Source: Yinghuangia aomiensis
GTDB taxonomy: Bacteria; Actinomycetota; Actinomycetes; Streptomycetales; Streptomycetaceae
Length of the DNA: 64,000 nt
NCBI RefSeq assembly: GCF_039542225.1
Contig: NZ_BAABHS010000040.1
Span: 1 to 64,000, forward strand
Direction of reading: 5' to 3'
Part shown: piece by piece, positions 1 through 8,819 of the stretch
Layout of the letters: every line of letters starts with the position of its first letter
Position numbering within the stretch: position 1 is the stretch's first letter
Notes under the pieces: generated by a model
What the model was told of the DNA's origin: nothing
The model's database searches: none
Seen by the model: the letters and a program-made list of their open reading frames with translations, nothing else
Translations under genes and position numbers: made by a program

Positions 1-119
1 TTTCCGGTGGTCTTGGCGAAGAGGAAACGCCCGGTCCCATTCCGAACCCGGAAGCTAAGCTCTTCAGCGCCGATGGTACTGCACTCGAAGGGGTGTGGGA
101 GAGTAGGACGCCGCCGGAA
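1..119 (+). rRNA. rrf: 5S ribosomal RNA
   Basis: The sequence carries the standard actinobacterial 5S core, including CATTCCGAACCCGGAAGCTA and the GAGAGTAGGACGCCGCC end. The 5' end TTCCGGTGG pairs with the 3' end CCGCCGGAA to close helix I, which fixes both ends to within a base or two; the first base may lie just outside the window. It is the last gene of an rRNA operon whose 16S and 23S genes would lie to the left. Two strong hairpins follow directly. Confidence 0.95.
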
Positions 120-126
120 TTTACTT

Positions 127-162
127 AGAAAGCCCCGCCCGGGTGACCGGGCGGGGCTTTCT
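127..162 (+). terminator. rrn operon terminator 1
   Basis: A perfect 16-bp stem (127-142 with 147-162) and a GTGA loop lie 7 bases after the 5S RNA. The 3' arm ends in CTTTCT. This is the expected transcription stop of the rRNA operon. Confidence 0.9.
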
Positions 163-220
163 GCATTTCCGGACCCGCTCGTTGTTCGTGAATTGGCGTG
201 CATCAGGTCGACGTGCGTGT

Positions 221-250
221 AGGCCCCTCCCGCCCGGGAGGGGCCTTTTG
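221..250 (+). terminator. rrn operon terminator 2
   Basis: A second stem of 11 bp (221-231 with 236-246) with a GCCC loop is followed by TTTT. With the hairpin at 127-162 it makes a tandem terminator. It lies between the rRNA operon and the end of the convergent DUF58 operon. Confidence 0.85.
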
Positions 251-306
251 CGTTTCCGGTCGGTCCCGCGGGCCGGCCGCATCGCAGGCCGGCCGCACAA
301 CAACCC

Positions 307-1602
307 CTACAACCGCCCCGCAAGCTTCAATGCCAGATACACATCCGTCAGCTGCGAAGCCAGTTCGACCGGCGGAGCGTCCACCACGCTGACCCCGTGC
401 CGCTGGAGTTCGGCGGCGGTGTCGCGGCGCTCGCGGAGTTCGCGTTCGGCGGCCGCGGCGGCATACACCGCTTCCGCGGTGCCGCGGCCGCCGGCCATCG
501 CGGTGAGCGCCGGGTCGGCGACGGCGGCCACGACGACCTCGTGCCGGTCGGTGAGCTGAGGCAGGACCGGCAGGAGGCCTTCGCGGACGGCTTCGGCGTC
601 CAGGCCGGTGAGCAGGACGACGAGGGAGCGGCGCTTCGCGCGGCGGATGATCTCGGCGACCAGCCGAGGTGCGTTCGCTTCGACGAGTTCGGGTTCCAGG
701 GGTGCCATGGCCTGGACGAAGGTCGGGAGGACGGCGGTGCGCGAGGCGCCCCGCACGTCCGCGCGGACCCGGCGGTCGTGCGCGAGGAGGTCCACGCGGT
801 CGCCCGCTTTGGCGGCGACTGCGGTCAGCAGCAGCGCGGCGTCCATCGCCGCGTCGAGCCGCGGTGCGTCGCCGATGCGGCCCGCGGAGGTGCGGCCGGT
901 GTCCAGCACGACGAGGATGTGCCGGTCCCGTTCCGGCCGCCAGGTGCGGACCACGACGTTCTGGGCCCGCGCGGTGGCCCGCCAGTCGATCGAGCGGACA
1001 TCGTCGCCGGGCACGTACTCGCGCAGCGCGTCGAACTCGGTGCCGCGGCCGCGGGTGAGGACGGCGGACCGGCCGTCCAGCTCACGCAGTCGTTCGAGTT
1101 TGGACGGCAGCAGGCGGCGGCTTGGGAACGCAGGCAGGACGCGGACCGTCCACGGCACCTCGTGCGAGCCTTGGCGGCCGGCGATGCCCAGCGGGCCGAG
1201 GGACCGGACGGTCACCCGGTGCGCGGACCGGTCACCGCGCCGGGTGGGCCGCAGGTCGGTCGTGATGCGGGCGCGTTCGCCGGGTCGGATCGCGAGGGTG
1301 TGGCGCTGCTCGTGCGCGCCGGCGCTGGGCGGCCAGGCGTCGCGGAGCCGGCCGTCGACCGCGCGTTCGGACGGGTTGTCCACCGTGAGCGTGACGCGCG
1401 CGGGTTCGCCGAGTCGGACGGTGGTGTCGCCGTCGCGGGTGAACTGCAGCGCGCGGACCGGTCCGGCGAGGACGAGGTCGATGACGACGAGCGCCGCGAG
1501 CACGCCGCACACGAGGGCGACGCCGGTCCACGAGGGGATCAGCAGCCCTACGACGAGCGCGCCGACGGCGGCGGCCAGGGCAGTGCGCGCGGTGAGCGTC
1601 AT
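307..1602 (-). CDS. DUF58 domain-containing membrane protein
   Basis: 431-residue protein. The first about 45 residues hold two closely spaced hydrophobic segments. The DUF58 core follows, with the characteristic stretch GTEFDALREYVPGDDVRSID and then WRATARAQ (about residues 190-220). The C-terminal half, starting at ILVVLDTG, resembles a von Willebrand A fold. DUF58 proteins are partners of MoxR AAA ATPases, thought to act in assembling or maturing membrane or envelope complexes; no reaction is known. It is the last gene of the operon, 297 bases after moxR, with its own good ribosome site (GGAG before the ATG). Family call is firm, function is not. Confidence 0.9.
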   Translation of the reverse strand: MTLTARTALAAAVGALVVGLLIPSWTGVALVCGVLAALVVIDLVLAGPVRALQFTRDGDTTVRLGEPARVTLTVDNPSERAVDGRLRDAWPPSAGAHEQRHTLAIRPGERARITTDLRPTRRGDRSAHRVTVRSLGPLGIAGRQGSHEVPWTVRVLPAFPSRRLLPSKLERLRELDGRSAVLTRGRGTEFDALREYVPGDDVRSIDWRATARAQNVVVRTWRPERDRHILVVLDTGRTSAGRIGDAPRLDAAMDAALLLTAVAAKAGDRVDLLAHDRRVRADVRGASRTAVLPTFVQAMAPLEPELVEANAPRLVAEIIRRAKRRSLVVLLTGLDAEAVREGLLPVLPQLTDRHEVVVAAVADPALTAMAGGRGTAEAVYAAAAAERELRERRDTAAELQRHGVSVVDAPPVELASQLTDVYLALKLAGRL

Positions 1603-1899
1603 CGAGGCTCCGTCTCCTTCCTACGGGCTACCGGGCCTGACTGGGGCGGACTGGGGCTGACCAGGGCTGGAGGACCGGACTGCCGAAACATTCGGCGTCG
1701 GCTGGGGGGATGCACACGGCCGGTGTGATGGTCTGACTTTTATTGGGGTCCCCTTGCCAACCTGCTTAGCAGGTGGGGTGGTTGGGGTGGCGGGGGCTGT
1801 CCACAGGTGCGGTGGGGGTGGGACGCATGGGCGGGGGGTCGTCCACAGCTCCTCACCACGGCACCGGTGTCGAATCGGCTCGCCCACCGTCCCCCACCC
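1603..1899 (-). other. Spacer between moxR and the DUF58 gene
   Basis: This 297-base gap is the only break in an operon whose other genes overlap. It holds the ribosome site of the DUF58 gene and two DnaA-box-like words, CTGTCCACA (1797-1805) and TCGTCCACA (1839-1847). I see no gene and no convincing promoter in it. Confidence 0.4.
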
Positions 1900-2891
<992 letters not shown>

Positions 2892-2895
<4 letters not shown>

Positions 2896-4133
2896 GGCTG
2901 GGGTTCCCCTGTCTTGACGTGTTCTTCCAGCAGGTCGAGGCGGTCGGCGAGGGCGATCAGGCCGTCGTCGCCGATCGGGACCGCACCGTACAGAAGATCG
3001 TGGATGTCGGCCGCCGGCCGGCCCGTGCGTGCCGCGGCCGCGTCGGCGAGGGCGGTGGGTGCGGCCGCCGACGGGACGCCGAGGCGGGCCGCGATGCGGG
3101 CCCGGGCCGCGGCGCGGAGTTCCTCGGCGGCGTGTCCGGCGGTGCGGCCGCGCCGGTACAGCCGGGCGCGGCCTTCGGCGGTCTCGGTGGCGCGGACGAC
3201 GACGGGCAGCGGCTCGGTGACGACGGGGCCGAGGCGGCGGGCCCGGTACAGCGCGAACAGGACGACGGCGATGCCGAACTGCAGGATGCCGAACCGCCAG
3301 CCCGCCGGCAGCAGGTGCAACAAGCCTTCTTGGCCGCCGTCTTCGGCGTTCGACGGCAGGTACCACAGCACCGTCGGGTGGCCGCCGAGGAGTTGCATGC
3401 TCAGGGACGCGTTGCCTTGTTCGTCGAGGTCGCGGTTGCGCAGCGGGTTGCCGGTGCCGAACAGGACGACGTCGCCGCTTTCGCGCGGGACGACCGCCAG
3501 GGTCGGCTGTCCCTCCTGCGGGTAACAGCGCACGGCACCTTGGGCGTTGGAGATGTAGCCGCGGCCGCCGAGGTTGACGGAGCCGGCGCGTTCGGCTTCG
3601 GGAAGCGTGCAGCGGGGCTGCAGGACGCCGGTCGACACGGTTCCGGAGTCGGAGGCGTCGACGCCGAAGGCTTCCAGGGCCGCGGATTCGGGTGCGATCA
3701 GGACGGTGCGGGCGGGGCGGAGCACGCCGACGGCGCCGAGTTGTGCGTCGGTCAGGCGTTCGGGGAACGGGACGACGACGGTGGTGGTGTCGGGCGTCTG
3801 TTCGACCGCGGTGAGGAGCGCCGTGGTGTCGGTGACGAGTGTGACGTCGATGCCCTGGCGGCGCAGGAGTTCGGCGAGGGCGCGGGATCCGGACGGGTCG
3901 GCGGCGCGCGGGTCGAGGTCGCCGCGTTCGCGTCCGCCGGTGATGAGGACGGTGCCGGCGACCACGATCAGGACGAGCGCGGCGAGCAGCAGCGGCATGC
4001 GGACGGCGCGCCAGATCGCGGCGCCGTCGGGGCTGACGGAGGTGGTGCGGCGCGCGGCCGGGCGGTCCGTCGGCGGGGCGATCGGCTCGTCGGTGTCGGC
4101 GGAGGCGGCGGCCGACGGCGGCGCGGTGCTCAT
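2892..4133 (-). CDS. DUF4350 domain-containing membrane protein
   Basis: 413 residues. A disordered, charged N-terminus leads into a membrane segment at about 46-65. An extracytoplasmic domain follows with the DUF4350 pattern SGSRALAELLRRQGIDVTLV, and a second membrane helix lies near residues 290-310. The C-terminal cytoplasmic part ends in helices rich in Ala and Arg. DUF4350 proteins occur almost only beside MoxR, DUF58 and DUF4129 genes, as here; their role is unknown. The start ATG overlaps the upstream stop (ATGA) and its own stop overlaps the moxR start, so it is part of a tightly coupled operon. Confidence 0.88.
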
Positions 4134-4840
4134 CGCGGTGTCCGGTCGGCGGCCGCGGCGACGGGTTCGCGGGCCGGGCGGGCGGCGGCGCAGCGGCGGT
4201 CGAGGTCGCGGAGGGTGGCGTCCATGGCCGCGGTGGCCGGGTGGGCGCCGTAGCGGACGTCGTCGAAGACGGCGGCGGCGGCGGTGAGTTCCGGGGCGAG
4301 GGCGGGGAGGCTGCGGCCGGCTTCGGCGGCGGCTTCGTGCGCGGTGCGGCCGGGGCGTTCGTCGAGGATCGCGCGTTCTTCGAGGCCGCGGACGATGGCG
4401 CGGAGGCGCTCTTGCACGGCGGTGTCCCAGGCGCCGCGGGCGGCGTGGGCGTCCGCGGCGGCGCGGTGGTCGGCCGCGGTGCGCGGTCGGGCGTCGGCGA
4501 ACAGGGCGTCCTTGGCGGTCGCCGTGCGGTGGACGCGGAGCGGGCCGAGGCGCAGCCGTACCGCGATGACCGCGGCGACGACGAGGGCGAACAGCAGGAC
4601 GAGTCCGAACGGTCCGCCGGGGGCCAGCGAGGTGGCCTTGTCGAGCAGGTCGGCGAACCGGTCGACGATCCAGTCGAACACGCGCTGGAACAGCGACGGG
4701 TCGTCCTGGTGGTAGATCTGCTTGGACAGTTCGTCGCGGGCGGCGTCCCGGGCCGGGTCGCGCGGGATGTCGACCGGCCCGGGCGGCGGTGTCGCGGCGG
4801 CCGGGACCGCCGCGAGCACCGCGTGGAGGGCATCGGTCAC
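4130..4840 (-). CDS. DUF4129 domain-containing membrane protein
   Basis: 236 residues from a GTG start that overlaps the upstream stop codon (GTGA). One strong membrane segment (GPFGLVLLFALVVAAVIAVR, about residues 68-87) is followed by a helical cytoplasmic domain with the DUF4129 pattern of Trp, Glu and Arg residues (GAWDTAVQERLRAIVRGLEE). In other bacteria this domain is often fused to transglutaminase-like proteins and co-occurs with MoxR/DUF58. Function unknown. Position 2 of the coupled operon. Confidence 0.85.
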   Translation of the reverse strand: MTDALHAVLAAVPAAATPPPGPVDIPRDPARDAARDELSKQIYHQDDPSLFQRVFDWIVDRFADLLDKATSLAPGGPFGLVLLFALVVAAVIAVRLRLGPLRVHRTATAKDALFADARPRTAADHRAAADAHAARGAWDTAVQERLRAIVRGLEERAILDERPGRTAHEAAAEAGRSLPALAPELTAAAAVFDDVRYGAHPATAAMDATLRDLDRRCAAARPAREPVAAAADRTPR

Positions 4841-6576
4841 GAGGCCGCCGGGGTGGCGTCGTCCGGGACGAGGCCCGCGGCACGCGCGAGTTCCAGGTCC
4901 AGGGCCTCGCGGCGCATGCGCTGGTCGATGTAGAGGAGCGCGGTCGCGCCCGCGTTGAAGGGGAACGTGATGGCGTAGGCGATGACCCCGCCGATGCCCA
5001 CGATCATGGCGTCGGTGAACGAGTCGGGGACGGCCGCGGCGCCGAACTGGGAGAACCCGGTGGCCAGGCCGAAGGGCGTCTGCACGATCGCGCCGAGGAT
5101 CCCGGACAGGATCGTGATCAGCAGCAGGATGCCGCAGACCCGCCACCAGCTGCCGGTGACGAGTTTGCGCGACCGGGCGAGGGCCTTGCCGACGGTCTGC
5201 TTCTCGAGGATCAACGCGGGCGTGGCCAGGGCGAGCAGGACGTACGCGTAGACGAAGAGCACGCCGCCGCCGATGAACCCGAGCACGAGCACGGCGCCGC
5301 CGGCCGCGCCGAACAGCGCGGCGAGCACCAGTCCCGGCAGAAGGCATGCCAGGAATAGTCCCGCCGGGATGAGAGGCGTCAGCGCCGACACGCCGAGGAG
5401 CCGCCACAGCAGCGGCTTGGTGCCCTGCCAGGCGCGGTCGAGGGTGATGTCCTTGCCGAGCACGGCGCGGCTGACGACGAGCGTCAGGATGCCGGTGATC
5501 ACGAGCTGCCCGAGCAGCATGACGACGAACAGCACGGCGGTGGAGCCGACCAGCGGCCCCATGATGTCCCTGAGCTGGTCGGTGTCGGGGTTCGGCTCGT
5601 CGAGCGGGGACAGGTCGACGTTCCGCAGGATGGCCCACTGCGCGGGGACGGCGATGGCCTGCGTCACCAGGGCCACGACCAGCGACAGCCCGATCATGAG
5701 CTTCCAGTGGGCGCGCATCGCCGCGATCGCCCCGTCCAGGACCTCGCCCACGCCGAGCGGACGCAGCGGGATGATGCCGGGCTTGGCCGCGGGTGTGGCC
5801 GACCCCTGCCAGCGCGGCGGCGCACCCCAGCCGGGACCGCCGGGCGCGCCCCAGCCGTGCGTCGGCGGCGGGCCGCCGGGGGCGCCCCACTTGGGTGTCT
5901 GCGGCGGACGGGGCTGCTGCGGGTCCGGCTGCTGATGCGGCGCACCCCAGCCCGGCGGGACACCGTTGCCGGACCCGCCGGGGACACCCCAGCCGGACGC
6001 GGCGGGCGGCTGCTGGGAGGACCAGCCCGGGGGGACGGGGGCGGCGGAGGGGGCGGCGTCGGCGCCGTCCGCGGCGGGGGACGCACCGGAGGCGGCCGAC
6101 GGGGCGCCGGTGTCCGGGGTTCCGGGGGAGTCCTCCGAGACAGGGGAGTCCGGTGCGGCCGAACCGCCCGGCACGGCGTCCGCGGCCGCGTCGGCGCTCG
6201 CATCGACGTTCGCGACGGTGCTCGTGTCCGTGCTCGTGTCGGCGGAGGCCTTGCCCGACCCGTCCGCACCGGACCCGCTCGCGTCTGCTTCGCGGCGGGA
6301 CGTCGCGTCCCCGCCGCGCGGTGCGTCGGCGGTCGGAGCAGTCGGAGCAGTCGGCTCGTCCTCGCTCGCCGCCTCCGCGCGCGGCGCGTTCAGGCGGGGC
6401 GCGTCCGTGGCCGTCCACGGGGCGTCCGGCGCGGTCGCTGCCGGGTCCGGGGCCGGGCCGGCGGGCGGCTCGGGGGCGTCGGCCGTGTCCGGTGTCCCGG
6501 CGTCGTCCGCCGCCGTCTCGGGCGGCGTGGGAACCTTCCGGGGCTCGTCGGCGGGGCGGCCCGGAGAGTCCGTCAT
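4837..6576 (-). CDS. Multi-pass membrane protein with Gly/Trp/Pro-rich N-terminal region
   Basis: 579 residues. The first about 270 are low complexity: acidic Ala/Thr/Pro-rich to about 180, then repeats of the type GWGAP (GWGVP, GWGAP, KWGAP, GWGAP, GWGAP). The rest holds about six membrane helices and resembles the membrane domain family named after glycerophosphoryl diester phosphodiesterase; no phosphodiesterase catalytic domain is present, so it is not an enzyme of that type. First gene of the operon, with GAGGAG upstream of the ATG. It may anchor or organise the MoxR complex, but that is inference from position only. Confidence 0.82.
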   Translation of the reverse strand: MTDSPGRPADEPRKVPTPPETAADDAGTPDTADAPEPPAGPAPDPAATAPDAPWTATDAPRLNAPRAEAASEDEPTAPTAPTADAPRGGDATSRREADASGSGADGSGKASADTSTDTSTVANVDASADAAADAVPGGSAAPDSPVSEDSPGTPDTGAPSAASGASPAADGADAAPSAAPVPPGWSSQQPPAASGWGVPGGSGNGVPPGWGAPHQQPDPQQPRPPQTPKWGAPGGPPPTHGWGAPGGPGWGAPPRWQGSATPAAKPGIIPLRPLGVGEVLDGAIAAMRAHWKLMIGLSLVVALVTQAIAVPAQWAILRNVDLSPLDEPNPDTDQLRDIMGPLVGSTAVLFVVMLLGQLVITGILTLVVSRAVLGKDITLDRAWQGTKPLLWRLLGVSALTPLIPAGLFLACLLPGLVLAALFGAAGGAVLVLGFIGGGVLFVYAYVLLALATPALILEKQTVGKALARSRKLVTGSWWRVCGILLLITILSGILGAIVQTPFGLATGFSQFGAAAVPDSFTDAMIVGIGGVIAYAITFPFNAGATALLYIDQRMRREALDLELARAAGLVPDDATPAAS

Positions 6577-6896
6577 CGAAGTTGCTCCTCGTTCCGGTTG
6601 GATGGCGGTCAATCGTGGCACGGTTTTGCCCGCGCCTGGCGGTCGACTCCCGCGTTTTCGATCGCGGGGGCACCCCCGGCCGACCGGCTCCCGGCCAGGC
6701 GCCGACCGGGAAAGTCCGGATCGCCGACGCAGCCGCAGGCCGACGGGCACCAAGCCGCACCCTCGCCCGGTGACCGCCGCAGGCGGACGGGGAGGACGCG
6801 GCCGCACTTCGCGCGGTCGCGCTCCCCGCGGCCGCGCCGCCGCAAGGGCGACCGCTCCACCCGCCACACTGCCACCCTGCGCGGCACACTTGCCGC
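6577..6896. other. Divergent intergenic region
   Basis: 320 bases separate the minus-strand MoxR operon from the MtnA-like gene. Promoters for both directions must lie here, but I could not pick a convincing -35/-10 pair. There is no gene-like codon pattern. Confidence 0.4.
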
Positions 6897-8099
6897 ATGC
6901 CCACCCTCCCCTCCGACGCCGGCTGGGACCCGCGCCCCGTCTTCTGGAGCGACGACCTCCCCACCGCTTACGGCCGCGGTCCCGCCGTCGTGCTCCTGGA
7001 CCGGACCCGCCTGCCCGGCGCCGAGGCCCGGCTGGTCTGCAGTGACGTTCCGGCGCTGGTGGACGCGATCCGGCGCCGCGTCGTGGACGGCGGCCCGCTG
7101 CTCGGCATCGCGGCGGCCTATGGCGTCGCCCTCGCCGCCGCCCGCGGCGACGACGTCGAGGCGGCGGCCGACGCGCTCACCCGCACCGACCTCGGGCGGA
7201 CACGCGACACAGCCGAGCCCGCGCCTGCCGTCGGCGCCCGGGTGCACGCGGCATACGACCCCACGCCCGCCCACCCCGCCCGCGAGACCTGGCGCACCTC
7301 GGCCCTCGCCTCCGGCGCCCGCCAAGCCCGCGAGGCCTGGCGGCAGTCCGCCCACGACCCCGCAGCGCCCCTCGCCGCCGCGCGGGCCCTCCACACCGCG
7401 GTCGACCGGACCAGCGCCGCCCTGGCCCGCCAGGGCGCCCGCCTGGCCGCCGAACTCCTCCCCGACCGCCCCCTGCGCGTCCTTACCCACGGCGACACCG
7501 GCGCTCTCACCCACGGTGGTGAAGGCACCGCCTTCGCCGTCGCCCGCGCCCTGCACCGCGCCGGACGCCTCGCCCGCCTCCACGGCGGCGCCGCCGCCGC
7601 GCTCACCGCCTACGAGGCCGAGCGCTGCGGCCTGCCGTACGCCGCCCTGCCCGACCCCCACACCGTCACCGACCCCGATGTCGCCTTCGAGTCCCTCGAC
7701 GCCCTCGGCGGCATCGACCTCGTCCTCGTCGGCGCTCACCGCATCGCCGCCGACGGCGCCGTCACCAACACCGCCGGCACCCACGCCCTGGCCCGCCGGG
7801 CCGCGCGAGCCGGCCCCCGCGGAATCCCCGTCCTCGTCGTCGCCCCGGTTGCCGCAATCGACCCCCGCGCGCCCTCCGAAGCTGCCATCGTGGGCGGGAT
7901 CCGTGATGCCGGTGAGGTCACGGAGTCCTCCCGCCGCGCCCTCGCGACGGCCGGCGATGCCTCCTCCGATCCGGCTTTCGATGTGACGCCACCCGCGCTG
8001 ATCTGCGCGATTGTCACGGAAACAGGGGTTTTGTCGCCGGTGACGACGATCGCGATTGCCCGGATGAGTGCAGGTCACGATCCGGTAATGCGACGATGA
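6897..8099 (+). CDS. MtnA-like (S-methyl-5-thioribose-1-phosphate isomerase family) protein, active-site residues lost
   Basis: 400 residues with the overall pattern of methylthioribose-1-phosphate isomerase / eIF2B-like proteins: GPLLGIAAAYGVALAA (66-81), RVLTHGDTGAL (194-204), GGEGTAFAVARALHRAGR, LTAYEAERCGLPYA and LVGAHRIAADGAV (277-289). In active MtnA the motifs read THCN and GADRIA, with Cys and Asp as catalytic residues of the methionine salvage pathway. Here they are Gly199 and His281, and the phosphate-binding RGAP stretch is VDGGP. The fold seems kept but the chemistry should not be. Streptomyces have an mtnA gene in the same place before mtrA. The stop overlaps the mtrA start region, so it is probably cotranscribed with mtrA. 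It may be a pseudo-enzyme or a changed-specificity isomerase. Confidence 0.8.
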   Translation: MPTLPSDAGWDPRPVFWSDDLPTAYGRGPAVVLLDRTRLPGAEARLVCSDVPALVDAIRRRVVDGGPLLGIAAAYGVALAAARGDDVEAAADALTRTDLGRTRDTAEPAPAVGARVHAAYDPTPAHPARETWRTSALASGARQAREAWRQSAHDPAAPLAAARALHTAVDRTSAALARQGARLAAELLPDRPLRVLTHGDTGALTHGGEGTAFAVARALHRAGRLARLHGGAAAALTAYEAERCGLPYAALPDPHTVTDPDVAFESLDALGGIDLVLVGAHRIAADGAVTNTAGTHALARRAARAGPRGIPVLVVAPVAAIDPRAPSEAAIVGGIRDAGEVTESSRRALATAGDASSDPAFDVTPPALICAIVTETGVLSPVTTIAIARMSAGHDPVMRR

Positions 8100-8782
8100 T
8101 GTCTATGAAGGGACGTGTCCTCATCGTCGACGATGACACCGCGCTGTCCGAGATGCTTGGCATCGTGCTGCGGGGCGAAGGCTTCGAGCCGTCGTTCGTG
8201 GCCGACGGCGACAAAGCACTCCAGACTTTCCGGGAGGTCAAACCGGACCTGGTGCTGCTCGACTTGATGCTGCCCGGCAGGGACGGCATCGACGTGTGTC
8301 GGCAGATCCGCGCGGAGTCCGGTGTACCGATCGTCATGCTCACCGCGAAGAGCGACACGGTCGATGTCGTCGTGGGCCTCGAATCGGGTGCCGACGACTA
8401 CGTGATCAAGCCGTTCAAGCCCAAGGAGCTGGTGGCGCGGGTCCGCGCCCGGCTGCGCCGGGCCGAGGAACCGACACCGGAGCAGCTGGTGATCGGGGAC
8501 TTGGTGATCGACGTCGCCGGGCACTCGGTCAAGCGCGACGGCCGGAACATCGCGCTCACCCCGCTCGAGTTCGACCTGCTGGTCGCGCTCGCCCGCAAGC
8601 CGTGGCAGGTCTTCACCCGTGAAGTCCTGCTCGAGCAGGTCTGGGGCTACCGGCACGCCGCCGACACCCGCCTGGTCAACGTGCACGTGCAGCGGCTGCG
8701 CTCGAAGATCGAGCGCGACCCGGAGCGGCCGGAGATCGTGGTGACCGTGCGCGGTGTCGGCTACAAGGCGGGCCCGGCCTGA
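8096..8782 (+). CDS. mtrA: Two-component response regulator MtrA
   Basis: 228 residues: receiver domain (acidic pocket VDDD at 11-14, phospho-acceptor D56 in LVLLDLMLPG, Lys in IKPFKPKELV) and an OmpR-type winged helix (TPLEFDLLVALARKPWQVFT). Close to the MtrA of Streptomyces and mycobacteria over its full length. MtrA controls cell wall, DNA replication and, in streptomycetes, development and antibiotic genes. Three in-frame ATGs (8096, 8099, 8105) are possible starts; 8096 overlaps the MtnA-like stop and matches the MMS-type N-terminus of Streptomyces proteins. mtrB and lpqB follow. Confidence 0.97.
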   Translation: MMSMKGRVLIVDDDTALSEMLGIVLRGEGFEPSFVADGDKALQTFREVKPDLVLLDLMLPGRDGIDVCRQIRAESGVPIVMLTAKSDTVDVVVGLESGADDYVIKPFKPKELVARVRARLRRAEEPTPEQLVIGDLVIDVAGHSVKRDGRNIALTPLEFDLLVALARKPWQVFTREVLLEQVWGYRHAADTRLVNVHVQRLRSKIERDPERPEIVVTVRGVGYKAGPA

Positions 8783-8819
8783 GCCGCCCCGCCCCGACGA
8801 GTCCGAGACCCGTGACCTG

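Noticed and set aside
1797..1847. Two DnaA-box-like words (CTGTCCACA and TCGTCCACA) 42 bases apart
   Set aside because: Two near-matches without the many boxes, dnaA/dnaN neighbours or spacing of an origin are not enough to call replication control.
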